Assembly: GCA_963665915.2 (NCBI GenBank)
Contig: CAXXSG010000006.1
Span: 124,001 to 188,000, forward strand
From: JAFGRU01 sp963665915
Lineage (GTDB): Bacteria > Desulfobacterota > Desulfuromonadia > Desulfuromonadales > JAAYDE01
Length of the DNA stretch: 64,000 nt
Direction of reading: 5' to 3'
Position numbers and translations under genes: made by a program. Under the pieces are notes generated by a model. The model did no database searches and had not been told where the DNA came from. It saw only the letters and a list, made by a program, of their open reading frames with translations. Shown here piece by piece: positions 41,059 through 49,043 of this stretch (position 1 is the first letter of the stretch; every line of letters begins with the position of its first letter).

Positions 41059-41328
41059 GTTCACTCCTTGCATCGCCCATATGGACCGGCGATTTTTTAT
41101 TAAGCTCGGCCTTCTTCAGATAACCTGTGCCTCTGACAAAAGCCGGACGGTCTGTAAATATACTCCTTCCGCATAATAATTATCAAGAGAGATATTCACT
41201 CTTAGACAGTTCAAAATTGCATTTTTTTCGCTGTTTTGAAAAGTAAAACAAGGTCCGTTTCTCCCTCTGTGTTCACGACCCATCCTCCATTATAGAAACC
41301 GACGGCACTTCCTGGGTAACAACTCCAA

Positions 41329-41366
41329 ACCTAAAAGGTTTGCCCAGCAGGGCAAACTTTTTAGGT
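41329..41366. repeat. Long hairpin palindrome
   Basis: CCTAAAAGGTTTGCCC and GGGCAAACTTTTTAGG pair around an AGCA loop with one mismatch. No T-run follows, so it is not a typical terminator; it may be an RNA stem or a remnant of a mobile element. Confidence 0.6.
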
Positions 41367-41580
41367 TATCCAAACAAACCGATTATTTCTCTGACAATTA
41401 CGCTATCGGATTTAAAATTTCGGCGACCCCCCTTGCCTTCACTAAAAGGTACCTGTCCACGCTGTGAACTTTTCACAGGATTTATCAGTTTTATTTGTAA
41501 AAAAACAATAAAACTATTTTTATTTGATAACATTTATTAAAGAGTGTAAGGATGCTACCCCCCAACAGCGTCCGTAATTT

Positions 41581-41614
41581 AAATGGGAAGGTCTCTCCAC
41601 CTTCCCATTTTTTT
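41581..41614 (+). terminator. Orphan intrinsic terminator 1
   Basis: AAATGGGAAGGT/ACCTTCCCATTT stem with a six-base loop and a T-run on the plus strand. No gene reads into it; a short transcript may start upstream. Confidence 0.8.
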
Positions 41615-41699
41615 ATAAAACACCCTAGAAGAACCTTTTCAGATGGCCTCAAAATTGCTTATTTAGAACAACTTCAGGATGTAGAGTTCTTATGTTATC

Positions 41700-41727
41700 A
41701 GGAGGGGATGGTCCCCTCCTTTTTTTT
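41700..41727 (+). terminator. Orphan intrinsic terminator 2
   Basis: AGGAGGGGA/TCCCCTCCT stem, three-base loop and eight T residues on the plus strand, about 90 bases after orphan terminator 1. Confidence 0.8.
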
Positions 41728-42234
41728 GTTTAAATTTTCCTCAAGTCAATTACTCAATGGCTGGTTCCTCCCACCGCAGCAAGTTGCAATCTTTCAATCC
41801 TGATCCTGGAGTTTGACTCTGGATTTTCCCTAATTTTCAACTGCTCCGCCTTGATCGACTGGTTCAGTTTTCTGCCACTTTGCTTCTGCACACGAAACCA
41901 GCCATAAATCGATTTGTTGGACATTGCTGACAGCAAGCGAACTTATTATGGCTTTATCTTCTTGGCTTAGCACTGCCACTGTCTCGAATTTATCGGGTGC
42001 CAAAAGGTTTGATCCTCGACTTTATGAAAAACCGGACAGTGTGGCTAGGTAGAAATTTTTCCACCCTAAATAGCGCTATGGGTGGACATTTTTCCCATCT
42101 ATTACGCTAATACTTATTAAAAGCTGGGAGATCCAACCACTAACCCACGCTCCCCTATTCGCACCCTAGCATATTAAATTATTCAAATTCTTTCCATCAG
42201 AAAATCCCCTTGGCATCACTTTAAACAACTCGCT

Positions 42235-42270
42235 CAAAAAAGAAGGCCCGCCTTCGCAGGCGAGCCTTCT
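42235..42270 (-). terminator. Orphan terminator downstream of possible micro-gene
   Basis: AGAAGGC...GCCTTCT with an inner CCGCC/GGCG pairing and a TTCGC loop; on the minus strand a T-run follows. It lies 96 bases past the stop codon of the possible micro-gene at 42366-42446. Confidence 0.75.
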
Positions 42271-42365
42271 TTCGTTGGAGGGTGGGGTGGTGGTTAACAG
42301 TTGTTTTAATTTTTACTATTCAGGAGTCGATCTATAGGGAGGTCCCCCCCCTGCCCCCCAAGGTT

Positions 42366-42446
42366 TCAGCCCACAAAAACAGTTATGATACCCGCATGAA
42401 GAATGAGGGCGACCAGAACAAAAATCCAAATCTGCCCATACTCCAT
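42366..42446 (-). CDS. Possible 26-residue single-span membrane peptide
   Basis: Frame MEYGQIWIFVLVALILHAGI then ITVFVG and stop. All but the first five residues are hydrophobic or small, as in CydX/KdpF-type accessory peptides, but no partner complex is nearby. No good ribosome binding site is seen. The only support is hydrophobic character and a terminator downstream on the same strand. Confidence 0.3.
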   Translation of the reverse strand: MEYGQIWIFVLVALILHAGIITVFVG

Positions 42447-43075
42447 TATGAGGTTAACTGTTTTTCGGCCGAAGCCCCCCAATTGATCATCTGAGACTAA
42501 TCTATTGTTCGGGGTCATCTCTTACCTTTGTTGTGCTTTAATTTGATGGGCCTAATTTGCGGAAACAGTGCCAAGTATCCTCATGCTTTACCACATCACC
42601 CGCTTCCAGTTATGCCGACTACCTCCCACTCAATTTCGTAAAAATATTGGCAATCAGTAAGTTACAATGATTTCTGTCATCTGTATTTTACAGTTCCAAT
42701 AAACGTATTTGCTTCAAGAGACGTGTGTTTTGTTCCGCAACTGGTATACTTTTGCGGCTGATCTGGAAACAAAGGTGCCTTTTTCGGGTTCCAGGGCGTC
42801 CCAAAATGGGCAGCACAAAACCCTCCAGAAGTTTTTTCCGGACGATTCCTGGTTCCTTTTGAAATTTTCTAAAAGTTTCTTTAATTATTATTTTTCAGCG
42901 GTTTCAAAAACGTACTTTGTAAATGCAGACACTAACTTGTTAAAATGCTCCTTGTGGGGTGCGCAAAATGCATTCTCCTGCAATTCGCTAATCGCAGCCA
43001 AATTTTCCCCAGGTATGAAAGGTTCATCTTAGGCTTTTTTTGCCCGATGAGGTCTCTATGAAAAATAATTCGAAA

Positions 43076-43082
43076 TTATGTT
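43076..43082 (+). repeat. Target-site duplication, left copy
   Basis: TTATGTT directly before the left inverted repeat of the IS remnant; the same seven bases follow the right inverted repeat at 43705-43711. Confidence 0.75.
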
Positions 43083-43704
43083 GGCTCTAGACCATCAGCA
43101 TAGGGTTTTGACGGATCATTTGACGGAGTTCCTGGTGTAATTTCTGAGTTGACTTGTTGTAACGCCACTCACACTCTTTGAGGTGCAATACAAAGTTTTT
43201 CTTCACCCCATTGAACTTTGTCAGCCGTCGTTTCGTAAAGCTCCAGAAGATCCCATTGATATGGACGTCTTTGGAAACAAAATGTTTGCTGATCCGTAAG
43301 TGCTTTGTTTTTGCCAACCGTCGGTCAAAACAACACTTTCGGGACTGACTCTGCCTCGAATGATTTTTTGTAAGGTCTTAGAACAGAGTTCCGTGTAAAT
43401 AACGATCGAAACGGGTTGCTTGGTTGTTCCTCGCCTCGTTTTCGATCCAGGCCGGCCGCGAACACGAGTTGGTAATACCGAAGAAGCTTTCATCGAGTTC
43501 AACAACACCAACGAAATGATCCATTTCTCGGGACTGGTACTCATGGATCAGTTGTCGGAAAGTACCATAATAACGGTTGATCGTCTTACGATTATGACGT
43601 AAAAGTTGGGCCGTTTTTGTGGCATCAATATCGATGCAGAAACACTCTATGAACTTGCTGTTCTTAAATAATTTCCAGAAGAAATTTTCTGATGGTCTAG
43701 AGCC
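43083..43704 (-). mobile_element. Degenerate IS1595/ISXO2-type insertion sequence
   Basis: A 622-bp element bounded by perfect 16-bp inverted repeats, GGCTCTAGACCATCAG (43083-43098) and its complement (43689-43704), and by a TTATGTT target duplication. Minus-strand translation in shifting frames gives KTAQLLRHNRKTINRYYGTF, VGVVELDESFFG, RVRGRPGSKTRRGTTKQPV, IIRGRVSPESVVLTDGW and HINGI..FWSFTKRRL. These are parts of an ISXO2-like DDE transposase (first Asp in VELDESFFG, second in VLTDGW). Several frameshifts and a missing N-terminal part make it non-autonomous. Mobilisation by an intact relative elsewhere remains possible. Confidence 0.82.
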
Positions 43705-43711
43705 TTATGTT
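43705..43711 (+). repeat. Target-site duplication, right copy
   Basis: TTATGTT immediately after the right inverted repeat, matching the left copy at 43076-43082. Confidence 0.75.
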
Positions 43712-44403
43712 TTGCGATAATGGGTAATAAATTCCCCAACAGACCTGCCTACTATGAATTTTTGAAGGAAAACAAAGGCATTTATTTAGGAGAAAAAGAA
43801 AGGTTCGGCCCTTATGTGGAACCGGAATTTTTCAAAACACGCGAGGAAGCAAAGTTGTGGGTTAAAAACTTTTTAAGCAAACAACCTGATGCTGAAGAAT
43901 TTGAACTTAAAATTGTCGAATGCGAACTCCAGCAGGAGGCTTACGATAGCCGTTTTAAAGAAAAAAACTTTTATATCAAAATCAGGAAAATGCCTCATGA
44001 AATACTTGAGACCCGGCCGAACCTGAAACCTGACTACCTTCGTGAAGATCTTGTCCTGGGGCGTGGCAATACAATCGCCAAAGCAGGAAACCAGAAATGG
44101 TTTGAAACGGAAAAAGAAGCAAAAAATCATATCGAGCAGGCGCTGGAAGGCAATGCCTTCCAGAATTTCGAGTTTAAAATCGTAGGGAGAAATTAACTGT
44201 TAAAAAACTTGATGGGGCTTGATCTGAAAAGGCCTATCGTGCAATTGCTTTCCAATCATTCCAGCACTGTGATAAATTATCCTCATTCCCATTGCAAACA
44301 AACCACCAGTGTACTAATTAGCTAATCGGCATTCTATTAGTTTATAGTTTATTATTTTTCGGATAGTTGAGAATTAATTTTCAAGGTTTTACATTAATTT
44401 TTT

Positions 44404-44817
44404 ATGATTGAGTTAAGCTTTAACAAACTAATGCTTTCAACGTTCATTCGCAAGACCCTAGGGTGCGGCTGCCCCGCAGACGTTTTTGAAAAGATGACCT
44501 GCCGCACGGAAACCCTTGGAGGCATTACTGGAACATCCATTGATGTCGGAGGGAGGCTGCTGGTCTTCCTGACCGCTCCGAAAAAAGCGGAAGACGCTGC
44601 AATCAAATTAGATTCACTTCTAAAGGCGGGAATAGGCAAGCGGGATGAGTGCAACTTTAACCGTTTGCGCCTGGTAGTGCCGATTGACCCGGCCAAAGCT
44701 CAGGCCGCTGATCTCCAGAACCGTTTCGAGGAGCTTCGTGGGGAGGATGAAAAAGTTCACCTTCATGTTCTCCACCCGTCGACTATACCAACGTTTTTAA
44801 CAGGGGAAAAGCTCTAG
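44404..44817 (+). CDS. Hypothetical protein, 137 residues
   Basis: A soluble protein with an early cysteine pair, TLGCGCPADVFEKMTC, then ITGTSIDVGGRLLVFLTAPK and NFNRLRLVVPIDPAK. It has no signal peptide or membrane segment. The CGCP and downstream Cys could bind metal or be redox-active. No family recognised. No strong ribosome binding site precedes the ATG at 44404; ATG 44431 is an alternative. Its stop TAG lies at the edge of repeat copy C. Confidence 0.6.
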   Translation: MIELSFNKLMLSTFIRKTLGCGCPADVFEKMTCRTETLGGITGTSIDVGGRLLVFLTAPKKAEDAAIKLDSLLKAGIGKRDECNFNRLRLVVPIDPAKAQAADLQNRFEELRGEDEKVHLHVLHPSTIPTFLTGEKL

Positions 44818-44993
44818 CCCGGTTTATTCATGAAGCTTTGTCGCGAAACCGGCAAGTGTACGTCAGATCAAGCCAAGCACAGGGACGCACTCTGCAGGCG
44901 TACTGGCAGTAAGTCGAAGAGCAAGGGGCGAGCACCGCTTGAAATGGCGTGCAATTGACGGTTACAGCAGAAGATTTTATGAATAATCCGAGC
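44815..44993 (-). repeat. MITE-like intergenic repeat, copy C (inverted)
   Basis: About 178 bp, in the opposite orientation to the other three copies. Left TAGCCCGGTTTATTCATGAA and right TTATGAATAATCCGAGCT are imperfect inverted repeats. The inner sequence reads the shared blocks in reverse complement. The stop codon TAG of the preceding gene is the first three bases of the repeat. Confidence 0.88.
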
Positions 44994-45012
44994 TAAAAAA
45001 AACGAGACCTTT

Positions 45013-45474
45013 TCAGCAATATGGAGGGTTCAACTGGAGGGTCTTCCATTTCTTGCAGACCAGCTCCAGAGTTTTGTCGCTGATATCCATGGACGACATC
45101 TCCGCCGGGGAAACCCAACGCACGTCCTCCGCGTCATCGCCGGGACAAAGTTCGCCCCCCACGACCTCGGCTTTCAGATCGATGACAACATAGTGAAAGC
45201 GCACCCTCCCCTGTTCATCTTTTTCGATAATTTCAAAGGCATAAAACGGCTCGCCGGCCTTGATTCTCAAGCCGGTTTCTTCAAAAATTTCCCGCTCTGC
45301 TGCCTCCTGAAGAGTTTCACCAATTTCAACACCGCCGCCGGGAATGGCCCAGACCCCTGGGTTGGGAGCCTTGCCCCGGCAGATCATTAATAATTTACCG
45401 GCTTCAACTACCAGCGCGCCCACCGCAACACGGGGAACAGCAGGGAACTCTCGTCTTTTGTGTGCATCCGTCAT
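45013..45474 (-). CDS. Nudix hydrolase
   Basis: A 153-residue Nudix-fold enzyme, cytoplasmic. The Nudix box GGGVEIGETLQEAAEREIF followed by EETGL is complete (GX5EX7REUXEEXGU). VAVGALVVEAGKLLMICRGK and YHYVVIDLK-like strands complete the fold. The family hydrolyses nucleoside diphosphates linked to other groups; the preceding WAIPGGG resembles ADP-ribose or mutT-like members, but the substrate is not fixed. It ends 20 bases past repeat copy C. No ribosome binding site of note. Confidence 0.85.
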   Translation of the reverse strand: MTDAHKRREFPAVPRVAVGALVVEAGKLLMICRGKAPNPGVWAIPGGGVEIGETLQEAAEREIFEETGLRIKAGEPFYAFEIIEKDEQGRVRFHYVVIDLKAEVVGGELCPGDDAEDVRWVSPAEMSSMDISDKTLELVCKKWKTLQLNPPYC

Positions 45475-45702
45475 GCAATTTTTCCTTTTTGAAAAACACT
45501 CGGTAAAATTAATAATATCTTAAAGCATTTGGCTGAAAAGAAACAGGGGGTTCAAACATCAATTGAAAGTTGCAGGGTTTTTCTGTCCGGAACAAAAGTT
45601 TTCCTTTAAACATTCTCATAAATATCTTATAAAAACTCATTCGAAAAGGGTAAGGAAAAGGTGTAATTCACTTTCAGAACACAGTACTAAGAGAGGCTTG
45701 CT

Positions 45703-47373
45703 ATGCTCACCGACATTGAAATCGCCCAAAAAAGCCAGCTCAAGCACATTCGTGAAATTGCCCAAAAACTCCATATTTCCAGAGACCTTCTGGAATATTA
45801 TGGGAAATACAAGTGCAAGCTACCCCTCTCTTTGATTGATCAGACGAAAGCCGAGACCTCCAATCTGATCCTGGTCTCCGCTATCACCCCGACCCCTGCC
45901 GGAGAGGGAAAAACCACCATGTCCATCGGCCTCGCCCAGGGCTTGGAGCGTATCGGAAAAAAATCGATGGTGGTGCTCAGAGAACCATCTCTCGGTCCGG
46001 TGTTCGGCATCAAAGGTGGAGCTGCCGGTGGAGGCTATTCCCAGGTCCTACCCATGGAAGACATCAACCTTCACTTCACAGGTGATTTTTCGGCAGTTGA
46101 AAAAGCCCACAATCTCCTTGCAGCTCTGATCGACAACAATGTTCAGAACAAGGAATATTCCCTTGGCATCGACCCCCGCACTGTCATGTGGAAAAGAGTT
46201 GTTGACCTCAACGACCGAGCTTTGCGCAACACGGTAATCGGCCTCGGTGGTCCGAAAAATGGAGTTCCCCGGGAAACCGGATTCGACATCACCGCAGCTT
46301 CTGAAATCATGGCGATTCTCTGTTTGGCCGAGAATCTTCCCGACCTGAAAAAACGTATGGGAAATATTTATATCGGCAAGACCTTTGATGGACGTTCAGT
46401 TTACACCCATGAGCTGAAAGCTAACGGCGCCATGGCCGCATTGCTGAAAGATGCCATCAAGCCCAATCTTGTCCAGACCATCGAGGGAACCCCGGCCCTC
46501 ATTCATGGAGGACCTTTCGCCAATATTGCCCAGGGGACGAACTCGGTGATCGCCACCCGCATGGGGCTCAGTCTCGTTGACTATGTCGTCACCGAGGCCG
46601 GATTCGGTTTTGATCTCGGCGCTGAAAAATTCTTCCATATCAAGTGCGGCTATTCCGGCCTGAAACCCAAGGCCATAGTGTTGGTCGTAACCGCCCGCGC
46701 CCTGAAATACCACGGCAAGGGAACAACTGAAACCTTGACGCAGCCCGATGTCCGGACCCTGGAAAAAGGGCTCTGCAATCTGGAGAAACACCTCGAAAGC
46801 ATTCAGGCCTTCAGTGTCTGCCCGGTAGTGGCGATCAACCGTTTCACCCACGATTCAGACGATGAAATCGCGGTTATCCGCGAAAAATGTCGGGAACTCG
46901 GTGTTCAGGTCGCCACTGTGGACGCCTGGGAAAAAGGGGGTGAAGGAGCCGTTGAACTGGCTGAGATGGTCACAAAAACCGTCCATGACTGCCGGACAAC
47001 CTTCAAGCCTCTCTATCAATGGGACTGGAATATCGAAAAAAAGATCGAGACCATCGCCACTCAGGTGTATGGCGCCGGCAAGGTCGTGTATCGCGAAACC
47101 GCCAAAAAGGACCTTGAAAATATCAAAGGCCTTGGCATGGACAAACTTCCGATCTGCATTGCCAAAACCGCCAAATCCCTTTCCGATGATCCCAAAAGAT
47201 ATGGCCGGCCAAAAGATTTCACCCTCACGGTCCGAGAGATTGAGCTGGCGGCAGGGGCCGGCTTCATCGTCCCCAAAACAGGCGAAATAACCCGCATGCC
47301 CGGCCTGCCTTTGAAGCCCGCGGCTGAAAATATTGACATTGACGACAACGGAAAAATTTCAGGATTGTTCTGA
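45703..47373 (+). CDS. fhs: Formate-tetrahydrofolate ligase
   Basis: A 556-residue enzyme that makes 10-formyl-tetrahydrofolate from formate, tetrahydrofolate and ATP, feeding one-carbon metabolism or the Wood-Ljungdahl methyl branch. Motifs: ISAITPTPAGEGKTTMSIGLAQGL-type P-loop, REPSLGPVFGIKGGAAGGGYSQVLPMEDINLHFTGD (read in two halves) and QPDVRTLEKGLCNLEKH. Length is standard. ATG 45703 has GAGAGG upstream. RidA follows 54 bases later. No other folate-C1 genes are in the window. Confidence 0.96.
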   Translation: MLTDIEIAQKSQLKHIREIAQKLHISRDLLEYYGKYKCKLPLSLIDQTKAETSNLILVSAITPTPAGEGKTTMSIGLAQGLERIGKKSMVVLREPSLGPVFGIKGGAAGGGYSQVLPMEDINLHFTGDFSAVEKAHNLLAALIDNNVQNKEYSLGIDPRTVMWKRVVDLNDRALRNTVIGLGGPKNGVPRETGFDITAASEIMAILCLAENLPDLKKRMGNIYIGKTFDGRSVYTHELKANGAMAALLKDAIKPNLVQTIEGTPALIHGGPFANIAQGTNSVIATRMGLSLVDYVVTEAGFGFDLGAEKFFHIKCGYSGLKPKAIVLVVTARALKYHGKGTTETLTQPDVRTLEKGLCNLEKHLESIQAFSVCPVVAINRFTHDSDDEIAVIREKCRELGVQVATVDAWEKGGEGAVELAEMVTKTVHDCRTTFKPLYQWDWNIEKKIETIATQVYGAGKVVYRETAKKDLENIKGLGMDKLPICIAKTAKSLSDDPKRYGRPKDFTLTVREIELAAGAGFIVPKTGEITRMPGLPLKPAAENIDIDDNGKISGLF

Positions 47374-47427
47374 CAAACTGCTCATCCACCACTGAAGTTT
47401 GACTGCTGCACGACAAATGGAGGCCTA

Positions 47428-47823
47428 ATGCCTGAGAAAAGTCATAAAATCATTACCACCACAAAAGCACCCCAGGCCATCGGTCCTTATTCCCAAGCGG
47501 TCCTTTCCGGAAACCAGCTCTTTATTTCAGGGCAGATCGGACTCGATGCGGCCACCGGCGAAATGGTTCCAGGGGGTATTGAAGCCCAGACCCGGCAGGT
47601 ATTCGCCAATCTCCATGTTATCCTGGAAGCAGCGGGGTTTGCGCTTTGCGATGTGGTGTATGTCCAGGTTTTCCTGGCGGACATGAACGATTTTGCACAA
47701 ATGAACAACATTTACAGCGAATTTTTTCAGACCGCGCCCCCGGCCCGTGCCGCCATTGAAGCTGCGGCCCTGCCAAAAAAAGCCCGCATCGAAATCACGC
47801 TACAAGCTGTCGGAACATCCTGA
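47428..47823 (+). CDS. ridA: RidA family enamine/imine deaminase
   Basis: A 131-residue protein of the RidA/YjgF family, which hydrolyses reactive enamines made by PLP enzymes. AIGPYSQAVLSGNQLFISGQIG at about 18-39 and PARAAIEAAALPKKARIEI near the C-terminus are typical, the Arg in PARAAIE being the substrate-binding residue. GGAGG precedes the ATG. It is downstream of fhs and may be cotranscribed. Confidence 0.92.
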   Translation: MPEKSHKIITTTKAPQAIGPYSQAVLSGNQLFISGQIGLDAATGEMVPGGIEAQTRQVFANLHVILEAAGFALCDVVYVQVFLADMNDFAQMNNIYSEFFQTAPPARAAIEAAALPKKARIEITLQAVGTS

Positions 47824-47910
47824 TTTCTAACTTTACCCTTTCCCCTGCCAGGATTTGAGGAGAGGTGACTTTTAAATTATCTCGCCGGGGGTAGTATTAA
47901 GGTATTGCCC

Positions 47911-47940
47911 TTGACAGTTCTCAAAAATTTTTCCTATTCT
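47911..47940 (+). promoter_or_regulatory. Promoter of the SDR epimerase gene
   Basis: TTGACA (47911-47916) and TATTCT (47935-47940) are 18 bases apart, 40 bases before the start codon. Confidence 0.6.
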
Positions 47941-47980
47941 TTCATTAAATATACCTAACAGCCTTTAACAGGAGGACGCC

Positions 47981-48910
47981 ATGAAAATTTTAATTACCGG
48001 TGGATGCGGAAATATGGGCCCCCACGTAGCCAAAGTTTTTTCGGAGGAGGGTCACGATGTCCGAGTCCTCGATAAAAATATCGAAGGGCTGAAAAAGCTG
48101 GCGGATCTTTCAGTGGAAACCTTCGCGGGCGAAATTACCGACAAGGCTCTGGTAGCCAAAGCGATGAAAGATGTCGATGCCCTTATTCACCTGGCATGGA
48201 GTTTTTCCGCAGACCTCAACGATCTCCTCGATATCGATGTCAAAGGCTACAGAAATCTCCTGGATGCCGCCGTTGAGAACGGCACCCAGCACGTCATCAA
48301 TGCCACCACCGCTGTCGCTTACGGCAAACCTTTGAGCAGCCCTGTAGATGAAACCCATCCCCACATCGTCGAAAAAGCCCGTAAACCTCCCTACGCCCTT
48401 GCCAAACTTATCACCGAGGAATTAAGTAAAATTTATGCGGAAAAGCACAAAATCGCTGCCAACAGTGTCATGATCTGGTATGCCTACGGCGATGAAATCG
48501 GCGGAAAACATATTCGCGGTATGGTTAAAGAAGCTATACAGAACGGGGCTATCGAGGTTCCAGCCGGTTCCGGAGGGAGCTTTCTGCAACTCGATGATTT
48601 TGTAACCGGACTGAAAGGAATCCTCGCGGCCAAACCGCAGGGTGAACTTTTCAATCTTGCCACCGTTTACCTGACCTGGGAAGAATTAGCCGGGCTTATC
48701 GTCGCCAAGGCGAACCCTGCCGCAAAGGTTGTCGCCATCCCCAAGGAAGAATGGAAAGGGAGCAGCTTCCTGACGGATGACTGGAACTTCAGTACCCGCA
48801 AAGCCGAAAAAATTCTTCACTACCGTACTAAATTGAGCCGGGAAAAAGCGGTTGCACACCTCAGCAGAGCTCTCGATGCCTGTGTGGCCGAAGTCAAGGC
48901 ATCCCTTTGA
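47981..48910 (+). CDS. NAD-dependent epimerase/dehydratase (extended SDR)
   Basis: A 309-residue protein with the Rossmann motif MKILITGGCGNMGPHVAKVF, an SDR active-site-like YALAKL-containing segment (PPYALAKLITEEL) and MIWYAYGDEIGG. The catalytic Tyr-x-x-x-Lys is YALAK at about 146-150. It acts on a sugar nucleotide or a related substrate, not determinable here. AGGAGG lies 5 bases before the ATG, and a promoter precedes it. It stands alone between ridA and degP. Confidence 0.85.
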   Translation: MKILITGGCGNMGPHVAKVFSEEGHDVRVLDKNIEGLKKLADLSVETFAGEITDKALVAKAMKDVDALIHLAWSFSADLNDLLDIDVKGYRNLLDAAVENGTQHVINATTAVAYGKPLSSPVDETHPHIVEKARKPPYALAKLITEELSKIYAEKHKIAANSVMIWYAYGDEIGGKHIRGMVKEAIQNGAIEVPAGSGGSFLQLDDFVTGLKGILAAKPQGELFNLATVYLTWEELAGLIVAKANPAAKVVAIPKEEWKGSSFLTDDWNFSTRKAEKILHYRTKLSREKAVAHLSRALDACVAEVKASL

Positions 48911-49043
48911 AAATTGGTAGGTTTTCCCCGTTCCAGGGCGATTATGCGTTACAAAACTTAAATAAACTTTACAGTCCTCTTCCTTGACAAAACAGCACTT
49001 AATAATTAAAAGAAGGGATAAAAAACAATTTATGGAGGCATTC

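Larger units (their letters stand above)
41059..43057. other. 2-kb gene-poor region
   Basis: No long frame here has family likeness, a good start or coding character. It holds a 38-base palindrome (41329-41366), two plus-strand terminators (41581-41614, 41700-41727), one minus-strand terminator (42235-42270) and a possible 26-residue membrane peptide (42366-42446). This points to short RNAs, micro-genes or decayed DNA. Confidence 0.6.
43058..44196 (+). pseudogene. Unknown-function gene interrupted at its 5' end by an IS remnant
   Basis: If the element 43083-43704 and one copy of the TTATGTT duplication are removed, the flanks join in frame as MKNNSKLCFAIMGNKF..., with ATG 43058 placed 6 bases after GAGG (GATGAGGTCTCT). 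The element therefore cut the gene after eight codons. The 3' part from ATG 43720 (MGNKFPNRPAYYEFLKENKG) is intact for 158 residues but has lost its ribosome binding site. The protein has two similar segments ending in FELKIVEC and FEFKIVGRN (about 50-70 and 130-158), suggesting an internal duplication. No family recognised. It may still be translated weakly from 43720. Confidence 0.65.

Noticed and set aside
40177..41103. 308-codon plus-strand frame antisense to the U32-like gene
   Set aside because: Mirror of the real gene, whose strong ribosome binding site and conserved motifs are on the minus strand.
41754..41936. Minus-strand frame reminiscent of an IS3 OrfA end (SNKSIYGWFRVQKQSG...IKAEQLKIRE)
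   Set aside because: Only a faint helix-turn-helix plus coiled-coil pattern; no inverted repeats, no OrfB, and adjacent frames do not extend it.
42709..43032. 107-codon plus-strand frame in the gene-poor region
   Set aside because: No ATG start, no ribosome binding site, low-complexity aromatic translation, no family.
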